A stretch of 64,000 nt of DNA, taken from contig NC_052475.1 in the NCBI RefSeq assembly GCF_009730915.1, forward strand, positions 1,116,001 through 1,180,000, in the 5' to 3' direction. The stretch comes from Dioscorea cayenensis subsp. rotundata (lineage: Eukaryota > Streptophyta > Magnoliopsida > Dioscoreales > Dioscoreaceae). The notes below the pieces were generated by a model. It was not told the origin of the DNA and did no database searches. It saw only the letters and a program-made list of their open reading frames with translations. This document shows, piece by piece, positions 49,645-61,653 of this stretch (positions are counted from its first letter, which is position 1; the number at the start of each line of letters is the position of its first letter). Made by a program: the position numbers and the translations under genes.

Positions 49645-52102
49645 ATGGCCTCTTCGTGCAAAGTTGCCGCCTTTTCTCTTCTCTCTCTCCGGAAACCATC
49701 GTCTCCTCCGAAATCTATGCTTATCTTCCCCGGCGGCGATAGGACATGGAGGTCGCGGTCTGTCTGGCGAGGTAAACTGGTGGTTTCCTCTCTATTTCCG
49801 CCGATTCGTTGCTCATCCACGGACGATCCCAATACCTCCGGGGAGAGTGGATCAAGGTTCGTGACTAATTTTGGTTGCGTAGCTCCAGTTTGATGTATAA
49901 TTTTAGCAAGTCTTAGAGTTTAGGTTTCTTGATTGATTGAAACAAGGCTTTTGTTTCCTTATTGATATCAGTTTTTAAGTGCCTGAATGTGAGAAACCAG
50001 AGGTTTTGTAACCGGGCTTTTGTGTCCTGATTGATATCATTAAAGTGCCTGAAGCTGAGAAATGAGAGGCTGTTTCTGCAAAATTTTGATTTTTCAGTTT
50101 ACTGATTGATTGATTGATTGTAGCAGGGCTTTTGTTTTTCTGACTGATATCAATCAATTGCCTGAATTTGGGAAATCAGATGTTTTAACTGCAAAATTTT
50201 GATTTTTATGATTCACTGATTTTGGACAAGAGGACTCTTGCTAAGAAATATTGCAAAGACATTGACTTGGTTCTTGTTTAGCCCTATTGTAATTCACAGA
50301 ATGTGTGTGTTTGTTCTTTAGGATGTTAAAAGGTTTAGAATTTAGGTTCTGGTTCAGTTAGTTGGCTTTGTGGACGGGGTTTTAAAACTTTGGGCAGGAA
50401 TAGAGTTTGATTAGGTTATTCGATCCTGAGTAGTTTTTTTTTATCTTTGTTCTTGGGGATGTGCAGTTTTTGCATCATCGAAGGCCCGGAGACACTCCGG
50501 GATTTTGTGCAGATGGAACAGCAAGAGATTCAAGACAACATAAAAAGTCGGAGAAACAAAATCTTTCTCCTCATGGAAGAGGTACACTTGCTGATATTTC
50601 AATGCAAGGAATGAGATTCAACATGTCTGAATTCTTCTGATGTGTTCTGAAACCTCGATGATGAATTTGCTATTAATTTTTAGGTCAGGAGATTGCGTGT
50701 ACAACAGCGCATAAAGAGTGCAGAGTATATTGATGAGAACAATGATGAAAATGAGATGCCTGATATTCCGTCAACTCTTCCATTTCTTCCCCACATGGTG
50801 ATGAGCTGTGTTCTTTTGCATGTTTGGTAAAGTTAGGCATAAGGCCATTATGGTTATTGTCTCATTGCAATTCTATATTTGTTCTTTAACCAGACACCGA
50901 AAACTTTGAAGCAACTATACTTGACTGCTTTCTCATTCATATCTGGGGTAATTGTCTTTGGAGGTCTTGTTGCACCAGTGGTAAGCTTAAATTTGCCTCC
51001 ATAAAGCATGCTGCTTTTAGCTTGTTTAAGTTTGGATTTGAAATCATATTGAGGAGTGCCTTAGTTTGACTCTTGTTGTAGGTTGATCATACTACGTGAA
51101 AATTCAATTCTCTTGCTATAGAGGCTTGTTTATGGATCTTATTCTCCAAAAGCAAGGATGCTAGATTTTAAATACTTTATGAACTATTAATTCCCACTAT
51201 GAGTACTTCTGTTCATTCACAAGCATCTCGAGTGGTTTATAATACCTTGTTTTTATTCTTTTTAAGTTGGAGCTTAAGCTTGGACTCGGGGGTACCTCTT
51301 ATGAAGATTTTATTCGCAGCATGCATTTGCCACTGCAATTAAGGTGACTCTGAATGTTTCATGCTTGTTCCATTGATTTCGCACAAAATATTCATTCCTC
51401 TGAAATGCGACAAATTTGGACTGTGATGCAGTCAAGTAGATCCTATTGTGGCATCATTTTCTGGTGGAGCAGTGGGTGTAATTTCAGCATTGATGTTGCT
51501 TGAAGCCAACAATGTCGAGCAGCAAGAGAAGAAGAGATGCAAGTACTGCCATGGCACTGGTATGTGTTGAACTAATCAAAACTATATATACATATATAAT
51601 TTAAACTGTTAATAGACTATTATCTAGTGACAGATGCTGAACTATTGTCTGTGTTTCACATAAGATGAATGTTGCTGTTTATCAGCAGCTGGTTGTTTGA
51701 TACTTGTTTTGTCAGCCGTGGTAATTCACAAATTCTTTTTAACGTCATCAGTATCATTGATTCATATATTTATGCTATAAGCTTTTGAATATAGGATACT
51801 TGGCTTGTGCTCGATGCTCGTCGAGCGGTGTGCTTGTAAGTGCTAAACCATTGTCAATTGCTGGTGGCTGTGAACATCCTTTACAACCTCCTCAAACTCA
51901 AAGGTGTCCAAATTGTGCCGGGGCGGGGAAGGTGCAGCATTCACTTGATTTAGTAATTTGTTTCCTAGATACTAATATGTCCTCACTGATACATTGTCAA
52001 TCTTGTGGAATTATCTGCCTTCAGGTTATGTGCCCCACATGCCTTTGCACCGGTATGGTAATGGCAAGTGAACATGATCCTCGCATTAATCCGTTCGATT
52101 AA
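49645..52102 (+). CDS. OR: ORANGE (OR), plastid DnaJ-type zinc-finger chaperone for phytoene synthase
   Basis: Eight exons: 49645-49856, 50467-50581, 50684-50797, 50894-50980, 51267-51343, 51432-51559, 51795-51931 and 52025-52102. They give 315 residues (AtOR 307). A Ser/Arg-rich N-terminus is a plastid transit peptide. The conserved region begins FCIIEGPETLRDFVQMEQQE, then RRNKIFLLMEEVRRLRVQQR. Two membrane helices follow: QLYLTAFSFISGVIVFGGL and VASFSGGAVGVISALMLLE. The C-terminus is the DnaJ-like cysteine-rich domain (CKYCHGTG, CARCSSSG, CPNCAGAG, CPTCLCTG), ending in DPRINPFD. OR stabilises phytoene synthase and promotes carotenoid build-up and chromoplast formation. The last intron (51932-52024) is 93 bases and open in frame, so its retention would insert 31 residues into the zinc finger. 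Confidence 0.96.
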
Positions 52103-52521
52103 AGATAAAGAGAAATCTAGTTATTTGGCATTGCTAACTCCAGACAGTCGACTGTCGTCCTTCTGAGTTATGTTTTGTTGTTTGTATGAATGTTTAATGA
52201 TCGGAGAATATGGTGCTGGACATGCTCCGGGAATCTTGTATTATGTTTTTTGTTCAATAAATACATGGTTTGGGATATAATGGGGTCTATGTTCAGTGAA
52301 GTGAAATCAGAAGGGGATAATGCCATAGTATGTGTTTGGTGAAAGTTATATGAGCGCAAAAGTGTGGTTTCACAGAAGTCTGATTTTGCTATTTTGGATT
52401 TATATGAATTTTTTTACAAGTTGGACTTTTAGTTAGATTTAATTAAAGTACCAAAGTTTTATTTTGAAATAAACTTAAACCATATATAAATATAAGGTAA
52501 AATTTACTTTGTATGTATATA
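52103..52521 (+). other. ORANGE 3' UTR and flank
   Basis: Contains AATAAAT near 52256-52262, a likely polyadenylation signal about 155 bases after the stop. The AT-rich part from 52400 leads to the LINE target site. Confidence 0.5.
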
Positions 52522-52532
52522 TGTATGGTAAC

Positions 52533-55500
52533 AGGCGAAGACCCATCCGGTGAGCGGAGCTCCCGGGGTTGATACGATGAGGTCAAAGAAGGCCCGACAG
52601 GTGAGCTCTGCTCCCGGGGTTTTGTCGAAAGTCATAGAGACTCTACAAGTCCCAAAATCGGCTCTTGACAATCACCGGAGGCATGAGAATGAGTCCAGGC
52701 TGAGGCTAATGGCAGTGGAGCCTAGCTCCTGCTTTGGTGTTTGTGGAAGTGCTGCGAGTGATGGACGTTGGACGACTGTTGGACAGTCAAATGATGCCGT
52801 TGAGCAGCTGAGGACGATAAGGTTCACCCATCATGGTGGTGGAGAGCGAACGACGGAGGACAACCTCCCTCGAGCGGTGGAGTTGATCTCCCACTCCAAA
52901 GGTGAACAGAAAGAGCTGGTGATTGTCACTGAAGCGAGCGACAGCCTGTCACGCCCCAGCCCCAAAGCCGGGCCCGTTGACAGATCGGCCGCATCCAACG
53001 GGGCTGGGCCCCACTGGGTGCAAGGCCTCAGATTTGACCTGGTCAGAGTCAACCCTAACAAGCAGAACAGGAAACAATATAAAATGGTACAGAAATACAA
53101 CACAGACTCACAGATACGAGAATCCAAGGTATAAATACAGGGTTATAAAAAAATTTTTTTACAAGAAAAACGACAACCCTAATGGATCCATCCTAGCATC
53201 GGGTCGATCAACAAGGTCTTAAGCACAACCTAAGAGTCGAGTACACGAAAAGATAGAAGAAGAGAGTCGAGTAACTCGGTTACTCAAAGTGAGTGGGGCA
53301 AAAAAACACGAGAAAACTCAAAATACCAGCAGAATACGGAAATTGGTTATCGAAACAATCCCAAACATAATACTTTCCATACAGAATGGCAAAATAGCAT
53401 AATAATAGCGGAACGGAAATACAGAGAATGCTCAGAAATGCCGAAAATACGCAAAACAGACATGTACATCTCCCCGACTAATAAGTAAATCAACAACACG
53501 AGGTCGGATCTTCGATCGTGAAGTCGGAATAGAACGTAAACGAATATCAACAGTAGTAGCGGATCTTCGACCGCAGATCGGGGGTAGCGCTACTACGTAA
53601 AAAAACATGTGCACATGGCTAGGGACTTACTCCTCCTAGTCGGGCGAGCCGTAAAATGGAGACGTACTAAAACCGCGGAGATACGTAATACGCATGGAGG
53701 AAATACCGAATAATTAATGCAAGAACAAAATAAACAAATAAATAATCATACACCAAAACACAGAGTTTGAGTTCAGAAATTGCAAATTCAGAAGTTCCCA
53801 GATACTCACACGAACAGAAATACAGAACTTCAGAATCCCACATTAGGGAAAATAACTGAAGGAGCAGAAATTATGCACAAAATTTACCAAATGAATAAAT
53901 CATCAAATAAAAACCAAACACCCTGGGAATTACACTCTTAAGGTCTCGGCATAATATCACTTCTAACCTGTTCCACTTCACAACACATAACTCCAAGATC
54001 ATACTAACAATTGCAAAGATATTTTGCCGAATGAAACTCAGGACCATACTGAACATTTTCCTTGTCAAATGCTTCCCAAAGTTTTGTCCCCATAAGTGAG
54101 AAAAATCAAGCTAAACCTTAAGATTCCCTGTAGTACATCATCTTGCACAAGTCTTTAATAAATCAAAACTTCTAATCTATAAATCCAATCCACACCCTTG
54201 GTTTCCCCATCATTTCGATTTTATCAATAATGTATCTTATCATAATTGCTCATCTAAAACAAGTTATCATTTCAAAGGCATGAACCTAGTTTTCCCTTCC
54301 AATATTAAAACAACCCTTGAACATCAACCAACATAAGCTATATAAAGCAATTACCCCAATTTTGATTAACATTAGGTCAAGGTCACCTCCAATATCCAAG
54401 ATACAATAACACCCAAGCAACTCACCAACTTTTCAATTCTTTACCGGCCATAATTGCCATGCCACCTCACCCTTAAAATGTCTTCAATCCTAGCTTCATA
54501 CCACCCCATTCCTCTAAATTCAAAAGCAACTCACATTATTATTTTCATTCTTGAACATTCATGCTTTAGTTCTCATCACATAAGTTTTTATCAATATCTT
54601 ACATCTTATTATGAGCATACATCTCTCCCCCTTTCTCTAACTCCTTCGCGTCATCCTGACATATCATCAAAGCATTTCCAATCTCTTCCAAACCCATGCA
54701 AAAGAATTACATAAACATAACTCCCTCACATAAACAAATTTCCCTTGCCAACATACATATACTTATAATCTATAATGTAAAATGTCCATCTTCTCATAAT
54801 TCTTTCATTCTAGTATTTTAACACAAACCATGATATGTATAAAAACACATTCCTTACCTCTTGATTCCTAACCAAATTCCACAAGATATACATATTATCA
54901 CCCACACATGAGATCAATCAAATACATTTAAGAATTTCAACTCATATTTAGTAACAAACAAGGAATCCACACTTATTATTCCTTCATACGTAGGAGTGCT
55001 CATACAAACTAACAACTAAGCCCATCAATACCATTGAAACCATTACAAAATTAAATCACACAATTCTCACAATTATATCCCCAAATATTTGTATTCAACA
55101 CTAGGAGGCAATTAGTCAAACACTTTATGTGCATCACCCAAATTTCATTCCATGGACTCTAGCATAACTCAATAATATGATTTCTTTACACACTAATCTA
55201 CACTTGCATAATTCACCATAAATATACTCCCAAGGCCTTACATTGTCATGGACCCAATTAACAACAAGTATGAGATTGTAGCAAACAAATGCCAAGTTTC
55301 CAATCAACATCATGCCAAAACAACACCCAAACATGCAAATAATTTACAAGAACCAAAATAAATCAAGAATGATTCGGTTAGCCCACTCACCTTGCCATAT
55401 TCTCTTCTCATCTTCTCTACTTCTATTAATCTAGGGAAAATAAGAGAGAAAACAAGGAGAACACAAACCCTAAGTTTATACTGAGGTTATCAACAAGAAC

Positions 55501-56866
55501 ACAAAATAAAAATTAATGGAAACAAGAATTACTTACCTATCTTTAACCATTAAAAGCAAGAAGAGGAGAAGGACATGGCTAGGGTTTCCAACAAGTATGA
55601 ATGGGAAATGGAAGAGAGGGGCTGAAACTTTTAGAAGGGAAGAAAAGTATTTTTGGGCTGCTACAGTACCGTGCTACGGTGTTGGGCTTTATAAAGTTGC
55701 TATAGTAACGGGCTGGGTTATAACACAGCCACAAGCAAAACCAGGCGGGACGACCATCGGCTTCTAGGCCAGGGACGATGGAGGTCAACTCCCGTCCTTA
55801 TGGCCGTGATCATGAGGAACAGCATGGAGTGAAGCGAATTTTGGTCGAGGAAGTCTCTATCAAAGCTCCGGTGACGGTGGAGGAGGACTCCCGTCACGAT
55901 GACAGAGATAGGCGCTTAGCAATGTTGGAACCAAGTCGGACCGTTGGTTCATCGCAAATGTACGGGCGAACAATTGAGAGACCAATAGTTCTTCAACTCT
56001 GCTCACTGACAGTACGAATGTATGACACCTACATTTGGCACATCTCCGAGTATAGACGTGTTGAGGGGTGTTTGGATCGTCCTGCTTTGTCTCATGGATC
56101 AAGGGATATGTCGAAGGAGATGTATGGTGATGCCACCAAGGTGATGGGGATACAGGAAAGCTGCAACACACGTGAAGCTTTGTATGGGTTGCATGGAAAC
56201 CGCAACCCACGTGAAGCTTCTCATGGCTTGCATGTGAGGATTGAAGATCACACGGTGGAGATGCAGTCATGTGTGGCGCGCAGTTCAAAAGAGATAGATG
56301 TGCTGGTGGGTAATGACGTGTTTACCCATGATCTATCCACTTCCAAAGAGCAAGACATTGTTGTTTTTTCAGCAGCCCTTTCTGTTGTTGGGCCAACTTC
56401 ACAAAAACCCATTGATGGTCCATCAATCCTACACAAGGAAGATCATGGGCTTGATCTTAATGAAGTTGAAGGAGTTGGGCTTCTTCCAAAGCCCGTGAAG
56501 CCAAGTGAAGCAACCCGATGCAGGAAGAAAAAAAGTTGGCACGAAGAGAGTCTCCAACAGCCCCTGGATGTAAAAAGATGATGCTGGAAATTGCTTTGGT
56601 CGCCTTGGGACCCTGCGCCGATAGTGCTAGTAGGAGCTTCACCGGCGAGTTGGAACCAGATTAGGTGGAGATCTAGACCGACACATTTCCCACTTCCCGG
56701 CTTTTTCCGCTCACGGGAGTGTTTATCGTGTTTACACCGCTTTTGTGTTCTTTTTGCTATGTTTTTTTTTCCACTTCTAGTGGAGATTGCCGTTGTTGCT
56801 CTTGTTCTTTTGTGTAAGCTCTTCTTTTAGTAATGATCATTGTGGTTTATCCACCTTTTTCAAAAT
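52533..56866 (+). mobile_element. LINE-like retroelement with coding-like ORF, interrupted by an LTR element
   Basis: Flanked by an exact 11-base target duplication, TGTATGGTAAC (52522-52532 and 56867-56877). Its 3' end, GTGGTTTATCCACCTTTTTC and AAAAT, is nearly the same as that of the L1-type LINE at 40.47 kb, which is the main evidence for the family. Without the inserted LTR element it is about 1.55 kb. An open frame covers 52550-52946 and 55731-56581; the frame agrees on the two sides of the insertion when the duplicated CAGCC is counted once. The frame has no domain I recognise and could be the tail of a LINE ORF1. No reverse transcriptase is present. The 280 bases after the frame are a 3' UTR. 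Confidence 0.7.
52947..55725. mobile_element. Probable solo LTR (fossil LTR retrotransposon), inserted in the LINE-like element
   Basis: Begins TGTCACGCC and ends GGTTATAACA, the TG...CA ends of an LTR. It is flanked by an exact 5-base duplication, CAGCC (52942-52946 and 55726-55730), the size expected for an LTR integrase. It is about 2.78 kb long, with no coding sequence and no second copy of its own ends, so a solo LTR left by recombination is the simplest reading. The TGTCACGCCCC start is common in Ty3/gypsy LTRs, but the family is an inference. Intact target duplications suggest it is not very old, and it is younger than its host LINE. Confidence 0.7.
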
Positions 56867-56877
56867 TGTATGGTAAC

Positions 56878-57533
56878 TTATCTGTTTAAATGTGATTGAA
56901 GCTGGTTTAGAGAGTTTTTGGGATAGATGTAAGAGAATAAAGTGTAAAGACGAACAAATTAAAAAACATTAAATTTAATAGAAGTTTAAAAAATCTGAGA
57001 AGATATAGATATTTTAAATATTTTAATTTTAAATGTTAAAATTAATTTTACTAATACCTAACATACTTCCTCCGTTTTTTTTATTTGTCACATGTTCCTT
57101 TTTACTTGTCATATTTATTAAATTCATACCGATTAAGAAAATTTAATTAAAATTAGTTGATTACCTATATTTAATAAAAAATTCTATTACTTTTCAAAAC
57201 CACCACTATTTAAAACTTCATTAGTGAAGTATATAATTTAATACTTAGTTGATTATGATTTATTAAAATTGTACAAGTATATCAATTTAAATGGTAAATT
57301 TGGAAAAAAAATTATTTAATGATGCATAAAATTTATAATGTGACAAATAAAAAAGAACATAGAAAAGCTCTAAAACGTGACAACTAAAAAGGAATGGAGG
57401 GAATATAAAAATATATTTTTTTTAAAGTTATACACAAATACATTATTTATGAAAACAATATGAATATAATTTTTATTACTTAAAAACCATTTTAAGTAAG
57501 ATAAAAAAATTTATTGACAATCCTTACTCAAGT
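56878..57533. other. AT-rich intergenic with a MITE
   Basis: Between the LINE-like element and the tRNA gene. Apart from the Stowaway-type MITE it holds nothing I can name. Confidence 0.45.
57066..57403. mobile_element. Stowaway-type MITE (Tc1/mariner)
   Basis: About 338 bases between TA dinucleotides (57064-57065 and 57404-57405). The left end is CTTCCTCCGTTTTTTTTATT, then TGTCAC. The right end, reverse-complemented, is TTCCCTCCATTCCTTTTTAG, then TTGTCAC. These match the CTCCCTCCGT terminal repeat of Stowaway elements. AT-rich and non-coding. Confidence 0.82.

Positions 57534-57613
<80 letters not shown>
57534..57613 (+). tRNA. tRNA-Leu (anticodon UAG)
   Basis: Eighty bases. The acceptor stem is GACAGTT with AGCTGTC (one G-T pair) and discriminator A. 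The A box TGGCCGAGTGG and B box GGTTCAAATCC are standard. The anticodon arm CCAGA-TTTAGGC-TCTGG gives anticodon TAG, which reads CUA. The long variable arm typical of tRNA-Leu follows. No intron. A T-rich Pol III terminator starts near 57624. Looks functional. Confidence 0.97.
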
Positions 57614-57614
<1 letters not shown>

Positions 57615-57883
57615 GAAATCACGATTTTTTTATTTTTTTTATTTTTAAAAAAATCCCTATAATAACCTTTAAAAAAAGTTTGTCAAAAATAGTCCAAGCT
57701 CGTGGTCCATAAGCCCGGCCCAATTAAAAGGCACTAACAGTAACCCAACTCCTATCAGTATAAGGGCATTAACGTCTTTTTAACTCCAACTAGTCCCCAT
57801 AAATATCGAGCTAGGTTTTCCCTCTCGTTTCCTTCTTCGCCGCCGCTCCTGCTCCCCTGAACCCTCGTTCTCGCTCCGCCGCC
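57614..57883 (+). promoter_or_regulatory. Promoter and leader of RPS14
   Basis: Contains GGCCCA (site II, 57717-57722) and a pyrimidine-rich, C-rich leader just before the ATG (CTCCTGCTCCCCTGAACCCT), typical of ribosomal-protein genes. A TATA-like CATAAATAT lies near 57788-57796. Confidence 0.45.
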
Positions 57884-60483
<2,600 letters not shown>

Positions 60484-61653
60484 ATTCACTTCAACATGCA
60501 TTGCTTGCTCCAATTGCCTTTTTTTTTTTATTGGGAACTTTGATGTTAGCTGAAGATTTTGTTGTTGGGATTTTATTTTCTCTGAGAGGTTTTGAATTGG
60601 TCTTATGTTCTTCCTTATTATTAATTATCCACCATGTTATATGCTTTATTAAAAAAAAAAATCCTGAGAATTGTTTTTTTAAGTTATTTAGAACCGTCAC
60701 CCATTGCAATGTTACCTGGTTCTTCCGTTCTTGTATTCACACTGAATGGCATTTATCTAACCTACATTATTCTTTATTAATTAAAAAAATGTAAATTTCT
60801 GTGTTAAATGTGTGGATTTTAAACTTCTTGTCAAGTAGTGAACGGGTAACCTTTTTATGGTTGGGCAGATGTAAATAATACTTAAATATTAAATTAATGA
60901 AAAAAAAATTTATATAGGAATGACACTATGGTTTTTTATATCCGAAAATTTGACATATTTCTATAAAACAAAAAATGTTATAAATAAAATAAAGGATTTT
61001 ATTTATAAATGTTATCTCAAAAAACATGGATAACAAAATGGGTAGCATGTTTTAAGCATCGTGGAATCTTTGATATTGATGTTTTATTTTTTTTTAAATG
61101 ATTTTAGATTCATTAACCATCATAAGAATGTTGATATCAAACCTTCTAGAATAAAATTTTCGATCTATTAATCATTATAGAATCCTCGATATTGGATCTT
61201 TTATAATGATTTTGGATCCATTAACCGTTGTATGATCGGCCCTTCATAGTGGATCTTCTCCAATGATTTCATTCGAATCCATTCCATTAACCCGTTGTAG
61301 GATCCTTGATATCGGATCTTTTAAAATGATTTTAAATCCATTAACCGTTTGCAAGATCCTTGATATTGATCTTTTGGAATGATTTGGGATCCAATTAAAT
61401 CTTTGATATTGGGTCTTCTTGAAATGATTTCAGATCCATTAGTGATTGCAGGATTCTTGATATTGGATCTTTGGAAATGAGTTCGGATCCCTTATCCTTG
61501 ATATCGGATCTTTTTTTATCATGACATCGGATCCATTAACCGTTATCGGATCTTTTGTCATGATTGCTCATTCCCCCGCCCGATCCATGTTCATCGTCTT
61601 TAAATAGAGAGGATCCCCCCGAACAGTGAAGTGAAGCTCGCGTCTCACCTCCA
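60484..61653. other. RPS14 3' UTR, intergenic and SECA2 promoter
   Basis: The first 170 bases are probably RPS14 3' UTR. The middle is AT-rich. From about 61055 a degenerate tandem repeat fills the SECA2 promoter (own entry). Confidence 0.45.
61055..61560 (+). repeat. Degenerate ~55-bp tandem repeat array upstream of SECA2
   Basis: About eight or nine units built from GGATCCATTAACCGTT, then GTAGGATCCTTGATAT, CGGATCTTTT and AAATGATTTT. Units vary from about 45 to 65 bases and are diverged, with the best copies between 61190 and 61350. The array ends about 95 bases before the SECA2 start codon, so it overlaps the core promoter. Confidence 0.8.

Noticed and set aside
55778-56581. 267-codon frame as a stand-alone host gene
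   Set aside because: It lies inside the LINE-like element bounded by target duplications and shares phase with the frame on the other side of the LTR insertion.
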